Positions 7,657-15,199 of a stretch of DNA of 26,551 nucleotides are shown here, one piece after another. A model generated the notes under the pieces. That model ran no database searches and was not told the origin of the DNA. It saw only the letters and a list, made by a program, of their open reading frames with translations. Made by a program: the position numbers and the translations under genes. The stretch comes from Candidatus Stramentimicrobium fermentans (GTDB lineage: Bacteria > Atribacterota > Phoenicimicrobiia > Phoenicimicrobiales > Stramentimicrobiaceae). The stretch lies in the NCBI GenBank assembly GCA_012520575.1, contig JAAYOB010000011.1, positions 1 to 26,551 of the forward strand, given 5' to 3'. Each line of letters starts with the position of its first letter. The stretch's first letter is position 1.

Positions 7657-7743
7657 ACTTACCGAGATAATGCGGTGAGTACTGAATGATAAAGCTAATT
7701 ATTAGGTAGATGCTTCAACTCAAAAATGGTTGCCATAGAGTAA
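7657..7743 (+). other. Structured 5' leader of the DUF5320 transcript
   Basis: The mRNA leader is about 180 bases, long for this genome. It contains a hairpin pairing 7657-7664 with 7673-7680 (ACTTACCG with CGGTGAGT, one G-U pair) and a second near 7718-7742 in which ACTC/GAGT enclose ATGG-TTG-CCAT. I do not recognise a riboswitch class. The hairpins may only stabilise the mRNA. Confidence 0.35.
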
Positions 7744-7782
7744 AAATATAATGAAATTTCGTTAACAGAGGAGGTGAATATT

Positions 7783-8142
7783 ATGCCAGGTGGTGATAGA
7801 ACTGGTCCGATGGGCTTTGGTCCAATGTCCGGTCGGAGAGCCGGCTATTGCGCCGGTCATGCTGTTCCGGGTTATACCAACCCTATAGGAGGCCGTATAG
7901 GTATGGGATATGGACGAGGAAGAGGTTTTAGAAGAGGTGCTTGCTATGGTTATCCTACATATTCTCCCTATGCCGCAGCCCCTCCCACCTATCCCTGCTA
8001 TGGACCCGGTTATCCTTATCAAGGAACAATGGATCCCAAACAGGAAATGGATTTACTCCAGTCAGAGGCAGAGGACATTAAGGCTGAATTGGAAGCAGTC
8101 AATAAAAGAATTGATGAATTAAAAAAAGAGAATAAAGAGTAA
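7783..8142 (+). CDS. DUF5320 domain-containing protein
   Basis: A 119-residue protein. The N-terminus PGGDRTGPMGFGPMSGRRAG is the DUF5320 signature, followed by a Gly/Arg/Tyr-rich low-complexity middle with several Cys (CAGH, GACYG, PCYGPG) and a C-terminal coiled coil (about 83-119, LLQSEAEDIKAELEAVNKRI). The family's biochemical role is not established, but it commonly occurs beside NifX-like and Mrp proteins in anaerobes, as here. ATG 7783 is preferred over an in-frame GTG at 7774 because AGGAGGTGA (7769-7777) is ideally spaced. It is the first gene after the Fur box, so it should be expressed under iron limitation. Confidence 0.85.
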   Translation: MPGGDRTGPMGFGPMSGRRAGYCAGHAVPGYTNPIGGRIGMGYGRGRGFRRGACYGYPTYSPYAAAPPTYPCYGPGYPYQGTMDPKQEMDLLQSEAEDIKAELEAVNKRIDELKKENKE

Positions 8143-8174
8143 ATTCTTTTATGTTTTGAATCAGAGTGATCAAA

Positions 8175-8220
8175 AAACCACCGGTTACTTTGAAAAGAGC
8201 TAGCTGGTGGTTTCAATTTT
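8175..8220 (+). terminator. Weak terminator or attenuator after the DUF5320 gene
   Basis: AAACCACC (8175-8182) pairs perfectly with GGTGGTTT (8206-8213) across a 23-base loop, followed by CAATTTT. The long loop and short T run suggest partial termination, so DUF5320 mRNA may exceed that of the downstream genes. Confidence 0.4.
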
Positions 8221-8368
8221 GTTAGATATGGTATCGAGTGCAATTATATCAAGGTATTTTAGAGCTCAAAGGTGAATTTGCTTTCTAAATTTGCCTTCAA
8301 GACTCATAATAGATGATAGTACTATATCTATGTTTAGTTAAACAATTAAAATTAATAGGAGAGTTTTC

Positions 8369-8740
8369 ATGAAAATTGCAATTACTTCTTCCGGAAGAGA
8401 TTTACAGAGTGATATCGATCCGAGATTCGGTAGATGCCCCAATTTTATTATCTATGATACTGACAATGGACAGTTTGAAGCGGTGGAAAACACCAATATC
8501 GGCGGGATGGGCGGAGTCGGGGTTCAATCAGCCCAGCTCATGATAGATAAAGGGGTCAAAGCGGTAATCACCGGTAACTGTGGGCCCAATGCCTTCAGTA
8601 CTCTCAGTGCAGCAGGGATTAAGATTATTACTGGTGCTAGTGGTAAAGTTGAGGGCGTAATAGAGGAATACCAAAAAGGAAACCTGAAGAATGCTGACAA
8701 ACCAAATTCAGCACCTCATTCCGGATTAGGACCAAGATAA
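8369..8740 (+). CDS. NifX/NifB-type dinitrogenase iron-molybdenum cofactor family protein
   Basis: A 123-residue single-domain protein of the family that binds Fe-S or FeMo-type clusters (NifX, NafY, the NifB C-terminus and many non-nitrogenase paralogues). It shows the characteristic start MKIAITSSG, the DPRFGRCPNF motif (17-26) with Cys23, a Gly-rich turn NIGGMGGVG, and AVITGNCGPNAF with Cys71. The C-terminus is a short Pro/His tail. No nitrogenase genes are present, so a role in nitrogen fixation is not implied; Fe-S carrier or sensor is more likely. AGGAGAG precedes ATG 8369. The second paralogue follows 22 bases after its stop. Confidence 0.88.
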   Translation: MKIAITSSGRDLQSDIDPRFGRCPNFIIYDTDNGQFEAVENTNIGGMGGVGVQSAQLMIDKGVKAVITGNCGPNAFSTLSAAGIKIITGASGKVEGVIEEYQKGNLKNADKPNSAPHSGLGPR

Positions 8741-8762
8741 AGAGATAAATTAGGAGGACTTT

Positions 8763-9176
8763 ATGGAAATAATTGCTATTTCTACTGATGGTAGTCAGGT
8801 AGCAGAACATTTTGGCAGATGCCCGGCTTATACCATCATTAAATTAGAAGACAATGTTGTTGCTAAAAGAGAGGTTATTGCCAATCCCGGTCATCGTACC
8901 GGATTTTTGCCCGAATATTTGGCTCAACGGGGAGTAAAGGTAGTTATCTGTGGTGGAATGGGGAAAAGAGCGATAGACCTTTTTTTAGAAAAAGGGGTAC
9001 GTCCTATCATGGGTATTAGCGGAGAAATAGATGAGGCAGTAGAACAGTATAGGCTTGGCCAATTGGAGGGGAGAGAATCTCTTTGTCAGCCCGGTAGGGG
9101 TAAGGGATATGGTATGGACAAAGAAGACCATGGTCAGGGATCTGAACATGACCACTCTTCACACCATTGTCAATGA
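8763..9176 (+). CDS. Second NifX-type cofactor-binding protein with a His-rich tail
   Basis: A 137-residue paralogue of the previous protein: EIIAISTDG start, EHFGRCPAY (15-23) with Cys20, and KVVICGGMGKRAIDLF with Cys63. It differs by a C-terminal tail of about 30 residues that ends EHDHSSHHCQ and is rich in His, Asp and Gly. The tail should bind transition metal and could serve as a Ni, Zn or Fe reservoir or delivery arm. AGGAGG lies 7 bases before ATG 8763. The pair of divergent paralogues, followed by Mrp, suggests a cluster carrier complex. Confidence 0.86.
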   Translation: MEIIAISTDGSQVAEHFGRCPAYTIIKLEDNVVAKREVIANPGHRTGFLPEYLAQRGVKVVICGGMGKRAIDLFLEKGVRPIMGISGEIDEAVEQYRLGQLEGRESLCQPGRGKGYGMDKEDHGQGSEHDHSSHHCQ

Positions 9177-9311
9177 CATAGTGCCGAACAATAGTAAGCA
9201 GAAATAGAGGACGTAAAATTAAATAGGCATATGACGTAAATCTATAAAATATAAAAAACTGAATTACCAAGGTTTTATTGATAGGGTATAGTAGAAAGAT
9301 AAGGGAATATT

Positions 9312-10187
9312 ATGGCAATAAATACAAGTAACAAAACAGTTGAGGAAAGAACTCAGGAAGATCTGATACGAGAAAGAATGCAAGCCAATGAAGAGATGGA
9401 AGAAAAATTGAAACATAATATGGCTGACATTAAGCATAAAATATTAGTTTTATCTAATAAAGGAGGAGTTGGGAAAAGTACCGTTTCGGTAAATTTATCC
9501 TGTATCTTAGCAAATAAGGGATATCGGGTTGGGCTCTTAGATGCCGATCTGCACGGCCCGTCAATTGTAAAAATGTTCGGTTTGGAGGGAAAACAATTAA
9601 CAGGTAGTAATGGAGAGATAAATCCTCTGCCGGTCAGAAAGAATTTGGTTGCTGTCTCTATGGCTTCTTTGATTGAATCACCGGATACCCCTCTGGTTTG
9701 GAGAGGTCCTTTAAAAGGTGCAGCCATAAAACAGCTTTTAATGGAAGTGAATTGGGGGAAATTGGATTATTTAGTCATCGATTCACCCCCCGGTACCGGC
9801 GATGAACCCCTTTCTATCTGTCAGCTTATTCCTGAGCTTGACGGCGGTGTTATAGTTACCACGCCTCAGGAGGTTGCTTTAATAGATTCTCGCAAATCCA
9901 TTACTTTTTTAAGAAATCTCCATATTCCTATTTTTGGAATAGTTGAAAATATGAGTGGTTTTAAATGTCCTCACTGCGGCACACGGATTGATTTATTCAA
10001 AACAGGCGGCGGAGAAAAAGCAGCTAAAGATTTTAAAGTGCCATTTTTAGGCAAAATACCTCTGGATGCAGAATTAGTCAGTTGCGGAGACCAGGGTGAA
10101 CCCCTCATGTGTAGTAATAAAAAAAGTATCGCTCGAGAGGCCTTTGAGGAGGTAGTGCGGTCCATTTTGGCTCAAATAGAAGGCTAA
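9312..10187 (+). CDS. mrp: Mrp/NBP35 (ApbC) family Fe-S cluster carrier ATPase
   Basis: A 291-residue P-loop protein that holds and transfers Fe-S clusters in the cytoplasm. Features: a charged helical N-terminal extension (1-40), deviant Walker A KGGVGKST (50-57), DADLHGPS (77-84), the Walker B region VIDSPPGTGDEP (155-166), and the cluster-binding CPHC (219-222, Cys219 and Cys222) that bridges the dimer. The DUF59 domain seen in some Mrp proteins is absent. AAGGGA precedes ATG 9312. A 135-base gap from the NifX-like gene has no terminator, so readthrough from the Fur-controlled promoter is plausible. Its place in the cluster argues for Fe-S assembly or repair when iron is scarce. Confidence 0.92.
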   Translation: MAINTSNKTVEERTQEDLIRERMQANEEMEEKLKHNMADIKHKILVLSNKGGVGKSTVSVNLSCILANKGYRVGLLDADLHGPSIVKMFGLEGKQLTGSNGEINPLPVRKNLVAVSMASLIESPDTPLVWRGPLKGAAIKQLLMEVNWGKLDYLVIDSPPGTGDEPLSICQLIPELDGGVIVTTPQEVALIDSRKSITFLRNLHIPIFGIVENMSGFKCPHCGTRIDLFKTGGGEKAAKDFKVPFLGKIPLDAELVSCGDQGEPLMCSNKKSIAREAFEEVVRSILAQIEG

Positions 10188-10479
10188 AAACAAAATTATA
10201 GCAAAACCAACAAAAGTGTGATATAATAAAGAGCAATTAAAGATTTTAATTCCAATCATTTGGACTTACAAACACCTCAATGCTCCTGAATTGTAGTAAA
10301 CTCAAAAACTATTTTTATCCGAAGAAGAAGTAATATAATACAGTACTATTAATTAACAGGTATTGAGCCGAGATCTAAAATTAACAGACTTATTAAACCT
10401 TCACAACAAACAGCTTTCAAAAGAAAGTCTATCTGGTTTTAAACGGTTCGCGCAATAAATATTGAAAGAGGAGATGCTA
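10188..10479. other. Intergenic stretch upstream of the DUF89 operon
   Basis: AT-rich, with TATAAT-like hexamers near 10222 and 10333 but no convincing -35 partner. No hairpin terminator for mrp could be picked out. No gene is visible before the small ORF at 10480. Confidence 0.4.
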
Positions 10480-10587
10480 ATGAAAAATAAGAATATTGGT
10501 ATCCGGCTTTCTCTATTCCACCCGATGAACTTTACTGACCAAAAATTATTTTATAAAAAGCGGGTGGTATTATGCGTACCTATTTAG
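10480..10587 (+). CDS. Candidate 35-residue small ORF overlapping the DUF89 start
   Basis: ATG 10480 has an ideal Shine-Dalgarno sequence, GAGGAG (10468-10473), 6 bases upstream. The frame runs to TAG 10585-10587, 16 bases inside the DUF89 gene in another phase. The product is basic and moderately hydrophobic (MKNKNIGIRLSLFHP at the start) and resembles no family I know. The DUF89 start itself has only a poor GGTGG, so translation of this ORF could deliver ribosomes to it, as a coupled leader ORF would. It could equally be chance. Confidence 0.35.
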   Translation: MKNKNIGIRLSLFHPMNFTDQKLFYKKRVVLCVPI

Positions 10588-11516
10588 ATTGTATCCCCTG
10601 TTTTTTTCGACAAGCCCTACAGGCGGCCAGGATTTCCGGTGCCGACCTGGAAATCCAAAAAGAGGTACTGTACAATCTGTCCCAATTAGTTCCCGATTTC
10701 TCATATGATACCTCCCCCGTAGAGATGGGAAGAATAATCTATACCATGGTAAGTAAAGCAACCGGTAAAAAAGACCCTTATAAAGAAATTAAAGAAGAGA
10801 GTAACAGACTGGCTCTCAAAATATACCCCGAGTTAAAGAAAAAAGTGAGAGAATCAGATAATCCACTTTTAACAGCCGTGATGTTAGCTATTAAGGGCAA
10901 CCTAATTGATTTTAATCTGAAGGATAGTCAAGAGATATCTTCTGAAATTGATAGAATAGCAAGTCATAATTTTGATTTAGGGGCTATCTGCTCTAATAAA
11001 CATTTTAATTATCAATATTTTTATCAGTATTTATTGAAATCTAAATATATCCTTTATCTGGCTGATAATGCCGGTGAGGTAGTGTTTGATAGAATTTTAA
11101 TAGAACAACTGGTTGATGATTATAAAAAGAATATACTATATGTAGTGAAGGGTAAGCCTGCTCTCAATAATGCTTTAGTGGATGATGCTATCTATTGTGG
11201 GATAAATAATATTGCTAAGGTAATTTCTTGCGGTGCTGATTGTCCCGGCGTGCTATTAGAAGAGTGTTCTTCTGAATTTATGCGTCTTTTTGAGGAGGCC
11301 GAGATGATTATCAGTAAAGGGCAGGGTAATTATGAGGCATTATCTGAAGAAAGCAGCCCCATTTTCTTTTTATTGATTGCCAAGTGTCCTGTGATTGCTA
11401 AGCATATTGGTTGTGGAATCGGCGATTTTATTTTACAGAATAAATCTTTAAAATTAGAAATCGATTCTTCCGGGGAGGCTAATAAAGGCAAAGAGAAAGA
11501 AAATATATCCGGATGA
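10572..11516 (+). CDS. DUF89 / ARMT1-like damage-control phosphatase family protein
   Basis: A 314-residue soluble protein. The N-terminal DCIPCF (6-11) carries the CxxC pair common in the prokaryotic DUF89 branch. LADNAGEVVFDRIL (about 168-181) is the conserved metal-binding motif with catalytic Asp and Asn. VVKGKPALNNALVDDA and IISKGQGNYEAL match other conserved blocks. Characterised DUF89 proteins are metal-dependent phosphatases acting on damaged sugar phosphates or phosphopantetheine; the substrate here is unknown. The last residues are a charged, poorly conserved tail. Its TGA overlaps the ATG of the following nuclease (ATGA). Confidence 0.87.
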   Translation: MRTYLDCIPCFFRQALQAARISGADLEIQKEVLYNLSQLVPDFSYDTSPVEMGRIIYTMVSKATGKKDPYKEIKEESNRLALKIYPELKKKVRESDNPLLTAVMLAIKGNLIDFNLKDSQEISSEIDRIASHNFDLGAICSNKHFNYQYFYQYLLKSKYILYLADNAGEVVFDRILIEQLVDDYKKNILYVVKGKPALNNALVDDAIYCGINNIAKVISCGADCPGVLLEECSSEFMRLFEEAEMIISKGQGNYEALSEESSPIFFLLIAKCPVIAKHIGCGIGDFILQNKSLKLEIDSSGEANKGKEKENISG

Positions 11517-11994
11517 TTTTGAAAAAATAGCCGGTTTAGTTCATAAAAAAGCCCTTGGTTCTACCTATATTCTCCTAATTTTTATGGTTCAATCCCAACG
11601 CTTACAAATTGGAAAGCTCGGTTGGATTGATTTTGAACAAGGTTATTATGTTTATATTGGTTCTGCTCGGAGAGCAATGCAGTCGCGGCTCCTCCGCCAT
11701 TTAAGTCAGAAAAAAAACAGATTCTGGCATATTGATTATCTCCTCAGTACCCCCTCTTTAGGTACAATAACCAATATTTGGATTAGTTCTGAACCCTGTG
11801 AATGTACCATTAGTCAAAAAATATTTCAACATAGGATAGGAATGATAGTTAGGAAGAGTTTCGGTTCTTCTGATTGCATCTGTCCTGCCCATTTATTTAA
11901 AGTAAATCCCGAAGGTCTCATTCCATTGAGTCAAATTTTAGCCCAAAATGGATTCTATTCTTTACCGGAATTAGATGAAGAGTCTGTTAAATAA
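11513..11994 (+). CDS. GIY-YIG nuclease (DUF123 type), frame interrupted at an A6 run
   Basis: The conserved N-terminus (ALGSTYILLIF, the GIY-equivalent strand) lies upstream of the first in-frame ATG at 11584, in a frame with no ATG, GTG or TTG. An ATG at 11513 overlaps the DUF89 stop as ATGA but reads only five codons before TAG 11528. Slipping back one base on AAAAAA (11522-11527) joins MILKK to IAGLVHKKALGSTY and gives one complete protein of about 160 residues. The rest is typical: GYYVYIGSA (YIG motif), SRLLRHL, WHIDYLL and SEPCECTISQ. Starting at 11584 would delete the first motif. Programmed -1 frameshifting, transcriptional slippage, a real mutation or an assembly indel are all possible. 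The family is linked to DNA repair but not well characterised. Confidence 0.75.
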
Positions 11995-12112
11995 TTTACC
12001 CGTCATTAATTTCTTACTTTTATCCATTAACTTATTTCTCCCCCAGCCATTTCTTAATAAATAGTAGTTTTAAAGGTTTCGGTATTGACAAAGCAATTAA
12101 TTTCTGTCAGTA

Positions 12113-12133
12113 TATAATTGAGAATGATTATCA
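12113..12133 (+). promoter_or_regulatory. Promoter -10 and Fur box of fur-feoAB
   Basis: TGAGAATGATTATCA (12119-12133) matches the 7-1-7 Fur motif TGATAATNATTATCA at all but one position, and the symmetry extends outward to AATT on each side. TATAAT (12113-12118) abuts it. A perfect TTGACA at 12085-12090 is 22 bases upstream of that hexamer, longer than normal, so the exact promoter pair is uncertain. The arrangement predicts iron-dependent autoregulation. Confidence 0.8.
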
Positions 12134-12152
12134 ATTGCATTTGGAGAATAAA

Positions 12153-12629
12153 TTGTCTCTCTATGAAGAACAGTTTAAAAATTATCTAAAGAATAATGAT
12201 TTAAAATATACAAATGAGAGAAAAGAATTACTTAAAGCAATTACTATACTGAAAGACCATTTTCATGTGGAAGATATTTACCAACAGGTAAGGAAGCAGA
12301 AGTCCGATGTCTCCTTAGCTACTGTTTATCGGACTATTCCCATTCTGATAGAGAGTGGATTAATAACCGAGACTTTATCCGAAGGCGATAAAATAGTCTA
12401 CGAAAAGATATATAATGAACCACGCCATGACCATATGGTCTGTCTTAACTGTGGCAAGATAATGGAGTTTAGCTGTCCGGGTATGGAAAAACTACAAAAA
12501 AATATCTGCCGGGAACATTCTTTTATACCGGTAGAGCACCGCTTGGAACTAAGGGGATATTGCCGGAACTGCTGGAAAAATATTAAGCAGAAAATAAATA
12601 ACGGGAAATATAATCAGGAGTTGAAATAG
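12153..12629 (+). CDS. fur: Fur-family ferric uptake regulator
   Basis: A 158-residue Fur-family repressor: winged helix (about 12-82, with VSLATVYRTIPILIESGLI as the recognition region), then the metal and dimerisation domain. Regulatory-site residues include His36 and His38 (DHFHVED) and RHDHMVC (91-97). A structural Zn site is formed by Cys97-x2-Cys100 and Cys137-x2-Cys140. TTG 12153 is preferred over TTG 12135 because GGAG (12143-12146) is 6 bases before it and the upstream start lies against the Fur box. It heads an operon with feoA (two bases after its stop) and feoB. It is the natural candidate to bind this promoter and the one at 7594. Confidence 0.9.
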   Translation: MSLYEEQFKNYLKNNDLKYTNERKELLKAITILKDHFHVEDIYQQVRKQKSDVSLATVYRTIPILIESGLITETLSEGDKIVYEKIYNEPRHDHMVCLNCGKIMEFSCPGMEKLQKNICREHSFIPVEHRLELRGYCRNCWKNIKQKINNGKYNQELK

Positions 12630-12631
12630 CT

Positions 12632-12862
12632 ATGGTAGTAAATTTAATAAATGTGAAACCAGGTAGCAGGGTCAAAGTAATTCGGATTCAAGGTGGGCTG
12701 GGTGTCAGGCAGAGATTAAGCTGTTTGGGGATACATCCGGGCGATTTAATGGCGGTGCAAACCAGTGCCATTATGCAAGGTCCTATTGTGGTGGGTATAC
12801 ATGGGAACAAAGTGGCTATAGGCAGATGTGTGGCAGCTAAAATATTGGTGGAGGAGGTATAA
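12632..12862 (+). CDS. feoA: FeoA-family Fe(II) transport accessory protein
   Basis: A 76-residue SH3-like protein. The pattern VKPGSRVKVIRIQGG, RQRLSCLGIHPGD, GPIVVGIHGNKVAIGRCVA is the standard FeoA fold, thought to bind FeoB and modulate its activity. It begins two bases after the fur stop and its TAA overlaps the feoB ATG (TAATG), so the three genes form a tightly coupled operon. Confidence 0.93.
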   Translation: MVVNLINVKPGSRVKVIRIQGGLGVRQRLSCLGIHPGDLMAVQTSAIMQGPIVVGIHGNKVAIGRCVAAKILVEEV

Positions 12863-14772
12863 TGAAAATCGCACTGGTGGGACAGCCGAATTCCGGAAAG
12901 AGTACCATCTTCAACCATGCTGCCGGCTATAAGGCAATTACTTCTAATTTTCCCGGCAAGACAGTCACCTATACTGTGAGTAAGATGACCTTTCAGGGAG
13001 TCACTATTGAAATAGCGGATTTACCCGGCACCTATTCCCTGACCTCTTTTGATTTAGCGGAATTAGAGACCAGGAAATATTTACTGAGGGAAAAAGTTGA
13101 TGTAGTGGTTAATGTGGTAGATGCTGCCTTATTAAGTAGAGAGTTAGAATTAACCTTACAGGTTTTAGAGTTAAATTTGCCTACAGTTCTTTGCCTGAAT
13201 ATGATTGATGAAGCAGAGGCTAGAGGTATTGAGATTGATGAGCAGAAATTAGCACAACTTTTAGATATACCGGTAGTAAAGACTGTAGCCCATAAAGGAT
13301 GGGGTATCGATGAGTTGTTCGAAAATGTTATAAAAATGAAGTCTAATCCCAGTAAGGGGAAAATACCTACTTTAAGTAAAGATGTGGAAGATGTACTAAA
13401 AGGACTAGTAGGCGAGTTAGAAGATAAAAACTATAGAGACAAGTTCAATGTCCCGCTTCGTTTCCTGGCTACCAAGCTTTTAGAAAATGACCAGTACTTT
13501 ATTGAGGAAGTAAAAAACATAGATGTTGGGTTTATTAAGAATATAAAAAATTATCAAAAGGCGTTGGAACAGTGCCGTGACCGTGATTCAGATGTAGTTA
13601 TTTCCTCCGAGCGTCACCATCTATCTATGGACCTTTATGAGAAGGTGGTTAATCTTACCAAGCCCAAAATGGAACTGCGTAGCTATTTGGACAATATTTT
13701 TATGCACCCTATTTGGGGTTATGTCTCTATGATTGCAATTTTATACCTCTTTTTTAATTTTGTTTTTTATGTGGGAAATTTTTTTGAAGAACCTTTACTG
13801 GATTTTTTTTATCAATTCCTTCCCTATATTGAAGATAGGATGGGTGCAAATACTCTGCTGTTTAATATTACCAATGGCATTGTGCAAGGTTTAGCCGGTG
13901 GTATTGCCATTGTCCTTCCTTTTTTATTCCCTTTTTTGTTGGGATTAGCTTTTTTGGAAGATGTAGGATATATACCCCGTATTGCCTTTCTCATGGATGC
14001 CTTCTTGCATCGTATTGGGCTCCATGGCAAGGCAATAATTCCTTTAATATTAGGCTATGGCTGTACGGTTCCGGCAGTAATGGCAACCCGTATTTTAGAA
14101 TCCGAACGAGACCGTTTCATAGCCAGTGTTTTGACCACTATGATACCTTGTGCCGCGAGAATTACCATTATTTTTGGCTTAGTGGCTTTTTATCTTGGAC
14201 CTAAAGCAGCATTATTTGTTTATGTTTTAAATATAGTGGTAGTTGCTATTGCCGGTAAAATTCTTTCCCGGCTCCTGCCGGAGGTTACTCCCGGTATGAT
14301 AATGGAGATACCCTCATACCATATTCCTTCTCTAAAAGTATTATTGGCCAAAGTCTGGTTAAGGATGAAAGAATTTATTGTTGTTGCCTGGCCCTTGTTA
14401 ATCGCCGGCAGTGTTGCTCTAAGCCTATTAAAGTACTGGCAATTAGAATCTTTTATTAATAAATTGGTATCACCTATTACCCTATTATTAGGATTACCGG
14501 CAGCAGTGGGAGTCACTCTTATTTTTGGAGTTTTAAGGAAAGAACTTTCTATGGTAATGCTGGTACAGGCATTGGGGGCAACAAATATAAGCACTGTAAT
14601 GAGCGCTACTCAAATTATGACCTTTACCATTTTTGTGCTCTTCTACACGCCTTGTGTAGCCACTATTGCCGTTTTAATCAAAGAGATTGGCAGTAAAAGA
14701 ACTATCTTCGCCATGGTTTTTACATTTTTTATTGCCATTCTTTTAGCTACAGCTACTCGTCTCGTTTATTGA
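12862..14772 (+). CDS. feoB: Ferrous iron transporter FeoB
   Basis: A 636-residue Fe(II) permease of the cytoplasmic membrane. The N-terminal G domain has G1 GQPNSGKS (7-14), the switch region FPGKTVTY with Thr34, G3 DLPG (53-56) and G4 NMID (113-116). A helical linker follows to about 270. The membrane domain begins at HPIWGYVSMIAILYLFFNF and contains the Cys of GYGCTVPAVMATRIL in the first gate motif and a related segment, YTPCVATIAVL, near the end. The protein is somewhat shorter than the roughly 700-770 residues common in enterobacteria, lacking a long C-terminal cytoplasmic tail; FeoC is not seen. Repression by Fur through the operator at 12119 is expected. Confidence 0.96.
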   Translation: MKIALVGQPNSGKSTIFNHAAGYKAITSNFPGKTVTYTVSKMTFQGVTIEIADLPGTYSLTSFDLAELETRKYLLREKVDVVVNVVDAALLSRELELTLQVLELNLPTVLCLNMIDEAEARGIEIDEQKLAQLLDIPVVKTVAHKGWGIDELFENVIKMKSNPSKGKIPTLSKDVEDVLKGLVGELEDKNYRDKFNVPLRFLATKLLENDQYFIEEVKNIDVGFIKNIKNYQKALEQCRDRDSDVVISSERHHLSMDLYEKVVNLTKPKMELRSYLDNIFMHPIWGYVSMIAILYLFFNFVFYVGNFFEEPLLDFFYQFLPYIEDRMGANTLLFNITNGIVQGLAGGIAIVLPFLFPFLLGLAFLEDVGYIPRIAFLMDAFLHRIGLHGKAIIPLILGYGCTVPAVMATRILESERDRFIASVLTTMIPCAARITIIFGLVAFYLGPKAALFVYVLNIVVVAIAGKILSRLLPEVTPGMIMEIPSYHIPSLKVLLAKVWLRMKEFIVVAWPLLIAGSVALSLLKYWQLESFINKLVSPITLLLGLPAAVGVTLIFGVLRKELSMVMLVQALGATNISTVMSATQIMTFTIFVLFYTPCVATIAVLIKEIGSKRTIFAMVFTFFIAILLATATRLVY

Positions 14773-14853
14773 GCCCAAATCTCGAGGTAATATGAATATA
14801 GAAACCATTACCAGATAAGAAATACTTAGTTTGAAAAAGTATAATTACTCATT

Positions 14854-15132
14854 TTACTCATTGGTATTATTATCTTCTTCTGTTATTTCGGTCTGCTTTT
14901 CCAAAGATTTAGAGTCTAGGGTTATAGTGGCTTTTGTCCTTTTTAAGTGTGTGAGGAAATTAAATAAAAAACTGGTAATTAATCCGGCAATAAAAGCCAT
15001 TATCAAAACAAGGGCAAGAGAACTTTTTACTTGCCAGAAGAGAAAACTTACGGTAATGGGAACGGCGTTTTGTAAAGCAAATATAACCGCTAATACCGCA
15101 ATGAAAGCTGCAATGAAAAGAAAAATCTGCAC
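14854..15132 (-). CDS. LapA-like (DUF1049) membrane protein
   Basis: A 92-residue protein with two membrane helices (about 2-22 and 38-62) joined by a short loop. FALQNAVPITVSFLFW is the hallmark of the LapA/DUF1049 family. A charged, Asn/Glu-rich cytoplasmic tail ends the protein. In proteobacteria LapA helps lipopolysaccharide assembly; in other phyla the role is not known. No ATG exists in this frame. GTG 15132 is the best start, with AAAGGA 12 bases upstream, so the start is not certain. It follows the MscS gene by 67 bases on the same strand and converges on feoB. Confidence 0.78.
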   Translation of the reverse strand: MQIFLFIAAFIAVLAVIFALQNAVPITVSFLFWQVKSSLALVLIMAFIAGLITSFLFNFLTHLKRTKATITLDSKSLEKQTEITEEDNNTNE

Positions 15133-15199
15133 AATAATAATCCATCCTTTCTTGTTCTCTAAAACATTAAAACAGAATTATAAAATTCTCCAGGCTAAT

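Noticed and set aside
7762-8022. An 86-codon minus-strand frame with repeated Ser/Thr/Ile
   Set aside because: It is the reverse complement of the Gly/Arg-rich DUF5320 gene, and the low-complexity pattern is a mirror of that codon usage.
8369-9176. Nitrogen fixation genes
   Set aside because: The NifX-like domains belong to a broad family found in non-fixers, and no nifH, nifD, nifK or nifB is in the window.
11584-11994. ATG 11584 as the true start of the GIY-YIG nuclease
   Set aside because: It would delete the first conserved strand and motif, which is plainly encoded just upstream in the same frame.
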